The notes below the pieces were generated by a model. It had not been told where the DNA came from. It was given only the letters and a program-made list of their open reading frames with translations, and made no database searches. A DNA stretch of 64,000 nucleotides from Marthasterias glacialis (taxonomy: Eukaryota; Echinodermata; Asteroidea; Forcipulatida; Asteriidae): assembly GCA_911728455.2 (NCBI GenBank), contig OU452234.1, positions 10,949,531 to 11,013,530 on the forward strand. Direction: 5' to 3'. Below are positions 24,366 to 35,500 of the stretch, one piece after another. Each line of letters starts with the position of its first letter. Within the stretch, counting starts at the first letter, position 1. The position numbers were made by a program, and so were the translations under genes.

Positions 24366-24557
24366 GGCCCAATTTCATAGAGCTGCTTAAGCACAAGAAG
24401 TAGCTAAGCACAACAACAAATTTGCTTAACAGGCTAAGGTTACCAGCCAAAATACCATGTCACATGTACCAATTGTGACTGGTATCCTACTCATTTTTGC
24501 TTAGCAGAAAAGTTTTAAGCAATATTTTCAGCTTAAGCCGCTCTATGAAATTGGACA
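24366..24557. mobile_element. 190-bp MITE, complete, CCAATTTCATAGAGCTGCTTAAGC family
   Basis: The left end CCCAATTTCATAGAGCTGCT is mirrored by GCTTAAGCCGCTCTATGAAA and TTGGAC at the right. The interior has several TTAGC words and a GGTTACCAGCC block. Confidence 0.85.
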
Positions 24558-24753
24558 CTGGTGGGGAAGCCATAAATCAAGGATGCAATTTTTTTGAATT
24601 CAAAGACACCAAATAGAGGGCAGAAATCGCCTTAGTTTCCAAAAAAAGATTTTGGATTAAAGCAACATCTCCTTAAAATACATGTATCAAGTACATGTAC
24701 ACCACAAGGGAAACTGACTGGGTAAATTTGAACTCAATTTTGGGGTGAACAAA

Positions 24754-24842
24754 GAAAAATTGACTAGAACTGAATTTGAACCGGCGACCTCCGGATTAAT
24801 GTGCCAGCGCTCTACCAACTGAGCTACCTACATGTAGCCGTA
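24754..24842 (-). mobile_element. tRNA-like sequence, probably a SINE head or tRNA pseudogene
   Basis: The minus strand reads TAGCTCAGTTGGTAGAGCGC, a textbook D-arm/A-box, and CCGGTTCAAAT as B box. The T-stem and acceptor stem do not pair and the anticodon loop lacks T33, so it is not a functional tRNA. Confidence 0.6.
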
Positions 24843-26138
24843 ATGTGGGCGGTCTCCCTTAACCAGTTGGCGCCTCCCCCCTCCCCCTCCCCTGGAAACG
24901 GAAGCTGTGTAAAGACACCACTGTGTAATTTCGGAATACTGTAGCAATGGGCACCCAGGCATTCCACTGCTGAGCATGCACAGAACACACACACGCCATC
25001 TAACGCTTCGTTTCACCCACACAAAGGCCAAAAAAGGTCTTGAATATTTTGGTGTTTTCTGGCTGTTGAGAGACGCTTTTTGCGGAATCCTCGCTTCCAG
25101 ACCTTTGTCCTTTTGTTCCAAGAAGAGGATTACAAGACATAAAGAGGCTTCCCTCAATGGAGGTAAGTCAGAGTGAGCAGGGAATCCAGCCAAGGTTCCA
25201 AGTTTGGTACCCCTCCTATGACGTATGTAGGTAACGGCCATTGTTTTTCAATTCACAGTGGGTGAATGAGACAACTTCTCGGTCGAGAAATCAAAACAGA
25301 CGATCCAATACAGAGGATCTTTCTTTATTTGGCATTGTCAAGTCAGGGTTTGTTTGTTCCAGCGGTACCTTCAAAGAAAAATTATTCCGGCTATTCCGTC
25401 TAAAAGAATCACGCCAGGGGGACCCCCCCCCCCCCCCCCCCCATCAAAAAATTTTTTTTTAAATAAAAAAATAAAATTATAAAATAAAATAATAATAAAA
25501 ATCGGACGGCAACGGGTTAATACACTATAAATGCAGTCTTAGCAACAGAATTTCTACACACACAAACCTAAAAATACTGACTATGTGAGCCCAACATGTC
25601 ACCTAACCAGTGTAAGCCAAACTCTAGAGTCACAAGCCAAAGGCCGTCAACCGGAAAATACATATTTACCCCTTTTCACATTAAAGAGCCAATTCCCAGG
25701 AAATAAAAACCCCAGCAAACTCCCGAGGAGTTTTAACCCCACCGCCACCCCACGTTCGATTCACACTCGATGCAATTTTCCTGGGAAGAATGGAACACTC
25801 AGTACGCTAATCCTGGAGTTATCTCGCCTAACCGCCCTACTCCCAAGCAGGGGGAACTTTTTCCCCAGGAACTGGCTATTTCCCAGGAAATAGCCAGGGT
25901 TAGCAATTCGGGTGTGAAAAAGTCAACCAAATTTTCCTGGGAATTTCCTGGGAAACTGAAGGGGCTTAAGTTATTTTTACAACATTTGTTATCCATCTGT
26001 AATTGAAACTAAGGAATCCTCAAAAGTGTCTTGCACTGCAACCCATTGGCCTGAAGATGTGTCCATGAAGAGAAAACGATGTGGAAGGAAAACCCCCACC
26101 TGGGGCAGACCAACGCAACCAGGTAGGGACTGATTAAC

Positions 26139-26436
26139 ACCCGTTTCAGACTGGTGCTCCAAAGTCGCACCGAACCAAATGATTGAATTAAGCACATGAA
26201 AATTTTGAAAAATGAAACAGTTTTTCGTAGGAGCGGCGACTCGACGGGGTAGAAGTCGAATGATCGACTGTTGCAGCCAGTCGGAATGGCTCTGGCTCAG
26301 ATGTCGATCTTGTCATGAGCCGAACCTAATGCGAACTTATGTTAACTAAGTTCGCCTGGTCTGAAAACCGAAATCTAGAGTCGCTACTAATCTGTTTGGT
26401 TCGGCGCGACTCTGGGAGCACCAGTCTGAAACGGGT
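26139..26436. mobile_element. About 300-bp MITE with 45-bp inverted ends
   Basis: ACCCGTTTCAGACTGGTGCT at the left mirrors AGCACCAGTCTGAAACGGGT at the right. The arms continue inward with GTCGCACCGAACC / GGTTCGGCGCGAC. Confidence 0.85.
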
Positions 26437-26984
26437 GCGACCCAATCCGCATGCAACTGCAAGGCTACTGTCTGGAGGAGTGGGATTCGAACCGAGGTCC
26501 ACAGAGGTGAAAGGCAGGGGGAAAAAACCACAGGGCGGCTACAGTGTGTCTGCGTGATGAACTATGAATGTTAGCTACATGTGTACAAGTATGTGTTCAA
26601 TTGTGTTGTAACCTTTTATCACTGAGTAAACATTCTGATGGGGCAAGTTTACTTATCAGAATTACTGTATACACTCAGTGATTAATAGGTTATAAAAACT
26701 GTATCACATACAATGTGTGGTTATATCACCACATACAATGTGTAGTTACATCACATAGCTGATAATCAAAGTTTATTCAGTGATGAAATGAATCAGGTAT
26801 CATTTACTGCAGGTAGAAGTGTCAAGTGCAAAATGCTGCACTCATGCACAAGATTAGTTATCAGAATGCGTAGTTACATTAAACAGCTGATAATCAAAGT
26901 TCATACAGTGATGAAACAAATTCCGGTCAAATTCTGGTTTCATTCACTGCAGGTTGAAGTATTAAGTTGAAAATGCTGTACCTA

Positions 26985-27006
26985 TGTACATGTACATGTA
27001 CATGTA
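26985..27006. repeat. GTACAT microsatellite
   Basis: Overlapping TACATGTA words in tandem. The same octamer is scattered across the window. Confidence 0.85.
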
Positions 27007-27914
27007 CCAGCACTCATTGTATTGAAGTGTCCTTAACTGTTGCCGATTCAAAACAAAAATTCTGTTACGTCAAGATTTCTAACGCAAACACCTTTTGTGA
27101 CACGAAACTTTCTTGACCTTCAGCCTGAGAGTGTACATATGTACATACACCATACATGTACAAACATTGATAATAAAATAAAAAGAATAGGCAGTTGTTA
27201 TCGCCCACATATCGTACTAGCTACATCAAGGCACGATACATACAGTTCATCAGATACTTCAAGACCATTCCTCAAACTTCCTCAACAGCCTGGGGAGCCT
27301 ACGATCATTAACTGCTTAGAAATTTTAGCGCTATATAAAAGGGGTTAGTCCAACCGTCTCAGCCCTAGCCTTGATTTCAAGTCCGAGATCGCGGTTGTTT
27401 GTCCGTATACTCCCCGCAACATCATCTGACTAGATTGCCCGTATACTACACACATGCTATCACCACACTCGACTCACGATCTCAGACTTGACCCTGTTGC
27501 ATTCATGGCGTATTCATGTATTCGTAACTGAATTTACATAACAACGGTGACGCCAGAAAGATGGCCAATCACATTGGCAAACGTCGCTTATGCACGCTAG
27601 TTGTATTTCCAACCAGTAAAAGGTTTCTTTGAATATTCATTATTTTGGAGGTTACTGACCAATCAGATTGCTCCTTCCAGTTTTGGACAGATCGCCGTAT
27701 GCTGTGTACAAACCGATGAACAACATTCTTGTGATCGAAGCTTGAAATTCTTGTGCTCAGGCCACAACAGGGCGCCATTTCAGGCAACAATGATTCTGTG
27801 TCGGACATAATAGCGAACCACGATCACAGACTTGGAACCAAGTCTATCTCAGCCCTAGCAGATCTTCATACAACTTGGTTATAATAGTGCCATGACCAGG
27901 AAATGAAACCAAAC

Positions 27915-28005
27915 TGCGATTAACTCAGCCATCAGAACTTGAGTCCAATGTACTACACTGAACGGCCAGTACTGTAGATCGCTCGGCCACGACACGCCAT
28001 AGAGT
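27915..28005 (-). mobile_element. Fragment of the same tRNA-derived SINE
   Basis: The minus strand starts GGCGTGTCGTGGCCGAGCGA and later has GACTCAAGTTCTGATGGC. It has a short internal insertion and no body. Confidence 0.6.
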
Positions 28006-28593
28006 ATGCATAACAGGACGGTTACATACCCAGCTCTCTGCGATTATCGTAAACAGTGCAGGGCTCTCCCCAGGATTTTTCAAAACTGTGGGGCATTTTG
28101 GACCCAAATTTTGAATTGGTAGCACACTGAATTGGTAGCAGGTCCTTGGAATGTTTTTATTTACTGTTTACGTTTGGTTTGAAAAGCTCTACTGTGCATT
28201 TTTTGTGAATTTGAAATAAAAATCTTAAAAAATAAAAATAAAAATTTGTTTGCGTACCGGCCGTAATTTCTGCGTATTGGCTCGTAATTCGCATGTATCG
28301 GCCCGATACGCTGGCTTGTGCATAGGGGAGAACCCTGCAGTGTACATGTGCAAGTTAAGATTTCGCTTTACATTACACAGGATACTGAACTACATTGTAA
28401 CATAAACACACACGAACAGATCATTTGTTGTTTTTTGAGGAAATGTAATATATTATTACCTAGGTAAACATGGTAAATAAATCTAGTTTGATGTCTTACT
28501 GTTTTTATGTTTTATTTTGTTTTGGTTTAATCCCTTTTCAGAGCTTTTTGTTAATTTATAAACATTACAATTTGATTATGTAATCTGAACACA

Positions 28594-28753
28594 ATAGACC
28601 GTTCCGGCCTGTCAATTACACTGTGCGCATTGACCAATTGGATCACGCCTTTTGGTCATGTGACCTCGGTCAAACTCGGTCACACGCGCAGCGTAAATGT
28701 ACACAAACTAAGGTGTGTGGGCACAGCTTGTTGCCAAAGCCGGAACGGTCTAT
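28594..28753. mobile_element. 160-bp MITE, copy 2, opposite orientation
   Basis: The same termini ATAGACCGTTCCGGC and the same interior, reversed (GGTCATGTGACC). Lengths agree to the base. Confidence 0.85.
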
Positions 28754-29119
28754 TCAGCTGTTGGCTGCAATGGTCGAATATCAAATCAAATCAAATGTAC
28801 ATTTGAGTTGGTATGTCACAGGCTTTCAACTTGATTCATGAGATGCCGGGTGACCATTTCCCATGCTGAAAAGCACTTCTGTGAAAACTAAGTTTGAACT
28901 TTACAAAGGGTACATGTACATTGTACATTGTACCAAGGGAAACCACAGCAAACGTACAGGTTCCCCCTTTATTGGGCAGGACTGAAAGACTCAAGTCACA
29001 TCTCAGCAGGACTGGAATTTCATCTTTAAGAGGGCAAGGCCATTTTCAAAGGGCATTTCCATTGGAAAATCTGAGAGTCTATGGGAAACTTTTGTAGGGC
29101 CACCAAGGCCAAGACCGGG

Positions 29120-29265
29120 GCAATAAAGGAGTCATTTTGAGATGATGGTGGACCCAATACTATGACACTATCAGGTTTGGGGGTAAAGTTTGTCTGTATA
29201 CACCCAAACTAAACAGTGCACTCCTATGGTGTCCACCATATCTCACAAAGGTTAATGACTCACGT
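29120..29265. mobile_element. MITE of the GGTGTCCACCAT family
   Basis: AGTGCACTCCTAT, TGTCCACCATATCTCA and GTCTGTATACACCCAAAC are shared with 57532-57729 and 41565-41680. Confidence 0.65.
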
Positions 29266-29650
29266 GGCCTCAGTGTGGGTCCATGCCTGACATCAGCAAC
29301 AGACTCAGACTCGGACACAACTATCATAACGATGACCACTAGTAACTTTGGAGTCACATTATTTGTTTCAAAAAATAAACTTTTTTACAATTTTTTTTTT
29401 TTTTTTTTTTAACTAAACACATGATTCAATCATCATGGCAAGGTAAAATGAGTGGCATGTAGAAATTTGTATTTATAGCATTACATGTACAGTACACTGA
29501 ATAAAACACAGTGAATGTTGTTTACATTTCTAATTCTTACTTTTGTTAGTTATATATGTACATATGAGAATCTGATATAACTGATTGATTTAACTAGAGT
29601 GTAGAATTTTCATTTCACATTGCACTGTTCCTCTAACGCCCTAACCTGAT

Positions 29651-30006
29651 ATTATATAACTCACAAACAGATGCTGGTCATTTGATTGGTGGAGCTTCCA
29701 TCACGTGACATTGACTGTCACACCCATCTGCATCTCGGAGATCAAACAGTCCTAGATTCGTCCGTGGGGAATAGTATTTCCCCATTCAACAGTCAGTCCG
29801 TGTATCGCACTATTTCTTAAGCTGCGCATCAAGTTTGCTTGAACGCGTCGAGTACGGAAAAATATAGCGCAAAAATATGGAGTCGTTGTTTTGAAGTTTT
29901 TATAAAGAATTTTCAGAGTGTGGGTTGGATGAGGAACCGTGTCTATATTGTGTTTATTGTAAAAAAAAAAATCAAATGACAAGGATCCATGTGTGAGTTA
30001 TATAAT
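29651..30006. mobile_element. 356-bp MITE with ATTATATAACTCACA ends
   Basis: ATTATATAACTCACAAACAG with inner TCATTTGATT mirrors AATCAAATGA and TGTGAGTTATATAAT. The interior holds one TCACGTGAC. Confidence 0.8.
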
Positions 30007-30011
30007 TTTAC

Positions 30012-30167
30012 ACATTGAATGCGTTTAATTCGTGCATTATCGCAGGATAATCACTCTGTGAAACTTGGCTTTTCCATTTCACTCGGCTTCACTGCAGGAA
30101 ATGGAAAAGTCCAGAGCTCACCACTTGGAATATATACTGCGATAATGCTCTCACATGCATTCAATGT
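30012..30167. mobile_element. 156-bp inverted-repeat element adjoining the previous one
   Basis: ACATTGAATGCG with inner GCATTATCGCA mirrors TGCGATAATGC and TGCATTCAATGT. The inner TTTCCATTTC / GAAATGGAAA pairs as well. Confidence 0.75.
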
Positions 30168-30904
30168 TTGAATACTGTAACATTGTGTAATTCAAAACTG
30201 TAATACGGCGTAATTCAGAACAGGAAGAGCCTGTTTTGAATTACCCAATTTGCAAACTGGTAACGATTCAACCTTCACAAAATTGCACCATGATTTCATC
30301 TACAATCCAAAATGTGACTTCTGGATACCTACATGTGCATTGTACAAAAGATCAACGAAAAAAGAAACAACACAAAAGGAAAACTTGATGATTGGTATTT
30401 TCTTGATGGTAAAATCTTTACAGACGGGGGCTGATATCGGCAAAATATGACCAAGCTGGTCAATGAAAATACATGTAGGAGGGCCTCCTCATGTTCGCAT
30501 GGGCAAGGGAAGAACTTTACTGTGATGTTAATGACAAAGCACTGACAAAGTGTTCAAAATATGCCAAGACAACCCCACCCCTCCCCCCTTACCCCCAAGC
30601 AAACGCTATAAGCTTCAAACTTGAAGATGGTAAAATGTTTTTTTTTTATGAAATGGATTGGAAGATGAACATTTTAAGCATGGCCTCTGCATAGCTTCTT
30701 GACTTTTTTCAAACGACAGTGATTAGTCAACTTCAAGCTAAGGGTTTCCGGCTTCCACAGTTAGAGGCAAAATTCTGAAGAAAAAAAAAAAGGCCCTGTC
30801 GAACCATCCATTCTCCATGGTCAAACATAATATCAGTAAAAAAATACCTGTTGTTTTAAAAACGTAATTTGTTGGGGAAAAAAACACAAAACAAAATGCA
30901 AATT

Positions 30905-32530
30905 TCATACATAATCCTGCTCTTCAGTTGGGCAATGCGTTTCAACAAATACAATTATTTTGTGCTTTGTGTTTGTACCTTCATTTTCCGGGTCTGCTCC
31001 ATCGTCGGCATCAACTGGGACCTCTTTCTTCTTCTCCACAGGGTCATCCTTCTCAAGACCATTCTCGTTCTTCCCAAGACTGGCCATTTCATTTCCTGTG
31101 TCCTTTTTCTGTTCATTATTTTCAGGATCGATGACAATTTCAATGCCATTTTTGTCGGCTTTTTCTTTCGGTCTTGGTTTCATGAGCCGCATGCACGGCC
31201 TGAGAATTGTCAGGAGTACGGGCAGGAAGAGAATGCCGTGAAGCAAGCCCAGGGTCATGACAAGAAACATCGTCTTAAAGAAGCTGCGGAAGATGTAAGC
31301 CGGCGATGTTGCGATGGCGACGATGCCGATGATAGTCGAAAGGGCACCCTGGACGATGGGCATGCCCAGACTGTGCAGGGCATAGACGGCTGCTTCGTTG
31401 CCGGTTTCGCAAGGAGCGGTGACAAATGAGTAGGTGATGTGGGCGGAAAAGTCGACGCTGAAGCCGATGCAGAGGATGATATTGATCATGGAGACGCCGT
31501 CCATGTTGACGCCCCAAAAGGACATGAAACCAATTATTCCAACCTCGATGGAAATGACGCAGAAGGTGATCATGAGAGCGGAAATGGGGTGGGGGATGAA
31601 CACCAAGGAAATAATGCACATGCAAACGGTAGCGATGATCAGATTCTGAATGGTGTTGGGCAGGACCACCAAATACTGCTCAAAGAATTCAAAGGGGGGT
31701 GAAGAAACCAGGATTGACACAGGGGCGGCATCAGCCAGTGCACGGACCTCTAGCATGAAACTGCTCTCTTGCACCGTGCTGGTCAGATTCCCCGGCATTA
31801 GGACCAGACGAGATGCAGCAATCTCAACCTCGTCTGACTTGTCTGAAACGCTTTCAAATTTAACATCTAAGCTAAACTGCTCATATAATGGATGAGTCAA
31901 AAAACCGTCCTGAAGCCTCGTTATGAACAGGTCTTTATCCAAACCAGTAGTGTTGCTATGTATACTATAAATTTCCTCCATTTCGAGGTACTCGAGGTAT
32001 TTCCGAAGCCACGAGTCGGTAAACCTTGAATCGTAGATGAATTCGTTATGCTCAAATGTCCTCGTGATGTTTTCAACCTGGAGTTGGACATCTTTCTCCC
32101 AGTATGCTAGAGGCTCGGTGATGACAACAGCTATGGGTGCCGCAAACGCAGTAAAATAATACCCCCTCTCTATCATAAACGTGTGTGCATAGGAGTCATC
32201 TGAGAAGATGTCCTTGTACTGCATCCCTTCTGTGACGTGGAAGCATCCCAGTACGGCTGCAGCGACGTACACGAAGTACAGCAACACTGTCAAGACCTTC
32301 ATCAGGGGGGTGGTGATGAAGGGACCGTAATAGTTCTTGAAGAACTTCATCAGGGCGTGCTCTGAATGCTCTCCGCTGGAGGAGGTCTTAGACACGCCTC
32401 CCGCACAGCAGACATAGTAGAGTTTCGATGTGGCTTCATCCTTGGGGAGTACCGGTTTGAGTGTGGTGCAGTGTTTGTTGTTCGCTTCTCGCCGCCCGGT
32501 GTACACCATGCAAGCTCCGAAAAAGGAAAT
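30905..32530 (-). CDS. Patched-family gene, last coding exon (residues 465-1005 and stop)
   Basis: The acceptor has a T-rich tract ending CGCTCGGCAG (AG at 32532-32531). The open frame extends upstream of it, but family architecture (DYLYQ followed by ISFFGACMVY) places the junction at 32530. It encodes the end of TM6, TM7, the second luminal domain, TM8-TM12 and a soluble tail of about 98 residues. Stop TGA is at 30907-30905. No AATAAA is evident in the 250 nt downstream of the stop. Confidence 0.92.
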   Translation of the reverse strand: MSFFGACMVYTGRREANNKHCTTLKPVLPKDEATSKLYYVCCAGGVSKTSSSGEHSEHALMKFFKNYYGPFITTPLMKVLTVLLYFVYVAAAVLGCFHVTEGMQYKDIFSDDSYAHTFMIERGYYFTAFAAPIAVVITEPLAYWEKDVQLQVENITRTFEHNEFIYDSRFTDSWLRKYLEYLEMEEIYSIHSNTTGLDKDLFITRLQDGFLTHPLYEQFSLDVKFESVSDKSDEVEIAASRLVLMPGNLTSTVQESSFMLEVRALADAAPVSILVSSPPFEFFEQYLVVLPNTIQNLIIATVCMCIISLVFIPHPISALMITFCVISIEVGIIGFMSFWGVNMDGVSMINIILCIGFSVDFSAHITYSFVTAPCETGNEAAVYALHSLGMPIVQGALSTIIGIVAIATSPAYIFRSFFKTMFLVMTLGLLHGILFLPVLLTILRPCMRLMKPRPKEKADKNGIEIVIDPENNEQKKDTGNEMASLGKNENGLEKDDPVEKKKEVPVDADDGADPENEGTNTKHKIIVFVETHCPTEEQDYV

Positions 32531-35500
32531 CTGCCGAGCGAAACAGACAAAGCAAATTCCGCTGTAAACAATTTGGTTATGTTCACACAACAAGACGACA
32601 CATATGATCTGGGTCCCATCTCATAGAGCTGCTTGAGCAGAAAATGTTGCTTACACAGTTTTCTGCTAAGCAAAAATTAGCAGGGAACCAGTCACACATG
32701 GTACGTTTGACATGGCAATTTGGCTGGTAACCAGGCCCGATTGTCTCATTCTTGAAAGGGTAAGGGCACCAAGGCATTTTCTTCTTTATAAAGGGCACCT
32801 ATACTGTACGAGGAATTTGTAAAATTCCATTGGAACTATCCTCGTTCCCCAGATCTACATGTAATTGTAGGTTCTTTTTTAAGACAGGTTAGAGTAATAA
32901 TTTTGCCCAAACTAAGTTAAGACCTTGTCACAATATCCATGGACAATGATCAAGTACGAGTAGCATGCAAAATTGTCTAGGTACAACATGTTGACATGTA
33001 AAATGGCTGATGGACGTGAGATAATGACGGGATCCCAACAATAGGCCTACAAATCATTTTTAGTTTTGAATCCATCACCACTTATCATTAGCGGATTTTT
33101 TCCGTGCAATACCTTAAATGAAAGCTCATCTGTTAAACTTTCTCAAATCTATAAAAAATAACTTTTTAAAAACTAAATCTAAATTTTGGGGTCAAAATTT
33201 TTCAAGATGGTTTGTGTTTCATTTTTTTAAATTTTTTTTATTTTTTTTTTATGGAAGTCGCCGGACACACATGTAAGGCTACAATCATAAAGATATCTTA
33301 CCCGCATACATATGGCATATTATATACATTTTATGCAGGCATGAGACTTGACCCTTTGAAAAACAGTAGGAAATGTTTATTGAGTACAAGGGCCAACCTA
33401 CATGTGTAAATTGGCCTTTATGGACTTCTCTGGCAATTTAATAACACTTTTGCAGATTTTTCTACCAGTGAAAAAAATAATAAAAATAATAGTAATAACA
33501 AAACAAGCAAAAAACAAAAACAAAAACAGGAAATCTGTATTTCCTTGGTAAGAATATCATGCCCGCAGGTCTGTACGTACTTCACGAAGGCAACGGAGGC
33601 AATTGCCTCCATTGCCCCTGGTCATTGCCTTGGTGAGCACTTTGAGACGACCATCGGGTGTGATAAAGCAAGCCTGATTTTTCATGAAGCAGTGAAGGCA
33701 ACAGAGGCAATTGCCTCCGTTGCCCCTGGTCATTGCCTTGGTGCCCTTGAAATGTTCCAATAGAAATTTACAATTTTTCATAGAGGTGCCCTTTATCAAG
33801 AAGAAAAAGCCTTGGTGCCCTTGCCCCTTGCCCAAGAACGAAGCAATCAGGCCTGATAAAGCGCTATGTAAGAAAAGCATATTATTATTTATTATTATCA
33901 ATTGCCCACACTTCCCCCTCTCTCTCTCTCACTCTCAGTTTTTTTTTAATATTTTTTTAAATTTTATTATAATTTTTCAACGATTTTAAAAGCAGCCACC
34001 TTAACAACCCCCACCCCTCCAACCCCCAACCCCCCGCGGGCTCCCTACCCATCTCCGCCAATGTCAGGAGTGCCCCTATGCCTCAAAGTCCACATCTAGA
34101 GCGTACTGGTAGGCAAGGTTTCTTTCTGATTTCCTTTGATATTGTCGTGTTTTGTATATGATTGGATTTAAATTCCTTTTTAATGTTTAAGACCCCTTTT
34201 CACTTTTATGTTTAGTTACATTTTTATCTTTTTAATGGAAACACCACTGTGCAAATTCAGCCTTCGGGCTGCTAGGAGTGTATATGTTTCAATAAACCAA
34301 TAATAATAATAATAGTAACTCATAAAGTATTATTTTTCATTCCTTTAATTAATGTGAGAGGTTGACAGCTCTGGTGCAGTGGCCCTCATGAAGCCCCACC
34401 CCCACCCCAGTTACATGTAATTAGTGATGGAACAAATTTCAACGGCACAAGAAGAGCATTGGGTCTTTCTTTTTTCGAGTGGTGCAAAATGCTTTCTGAT
34501 GGTGACTCAGCCTATTTGTTGTTGCATGTGGCAGATTCAGAGAAAGTGTTTGGGTCGCTACTAACTTACAGGAAGTTCATGGAACGCTGATAAAGATATG
34601 AAAGGAAGAGCGAAAAAAGTCCGTGCGAAGAATACAATGTAAACTAGAGATACCGTGTTTGTTGGAACAAACACAGAGGTGTTCGGGCGCTGGTTACGTG
34701 GCGTTGTCATTGGCTTTTATGTTGAAGTCCGGTTTCGTGTACATAAAGCCCTTCCCTAAACTAGATATTTCATGAACCAATCATGTTCCTACATCTAACT
34801 ACTTTTAAATGAGGAGCTACTTCCGTTTTGACCGGAAGGCGAGGTCACAGAGGTCACCAAATGTGCAACAGAGAAGCACCTTCCCTAACCTTGGTATTTG
34901 GTGAAAGAATCATGTTCTTGGCTCTAACCATATTCAAATCAGGAGCTACTTCCGGTTTGATGGTAAGTAGAGGTCACAGAGGTCACCCAATGTACAACAG
35001 AGAATGACCTTTCCTAACGTTGGTATTTGGTGAAAGAATCATGTTCCTAGCTCTTAGCATTTTTAAATAAAGAGCTACTTCTACATCCATCCCTCTAGTT
35101 TTCAATCAACACACGACACTGTGTAACCAAACATACATAGTACACATTTAATAGCATTCGGCGGTCAAGTCCGAAACAATGAAAAACTCTTTCTGTTTTG
35201 TCAGAGAGTTTTTAAGTTTTATAAAAGGGCTTATTTGGATTGCTGCAATCAAAATAAGCACTGATGATTTGTGGAGTCTTAAATTATGCTGTTTTTCTCG
35301 ACATTGGCAGAATTTCAGACTGAAATATCTCTCTAGGGCATGCAGAGGCTGGAACTGGTATGAACTTTCTACATGGAAGTGATTACTTGGACATGTGTAA
35401 CTTCCCCGCCACCCTCTCCCCCCCCCCCCACCCCCGATTGTCCATGTAAACCTAAGGGAATCTCACCTGGTATAAATAATCAAAGATGATCGCCAGTCCT

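Noticed and set aside
24754..24842. Functional tRNA gene
   Set aside because: A and B boxes are present, but acceptor and T stems do not pair and the anticodon loop is abnormal.
30869..31702. Plus-strand open frames of up to 186 codons
   Set aside because: Antisense shadows of the last patched-family exon; the minus-strand frame has the domain and splice evidence.
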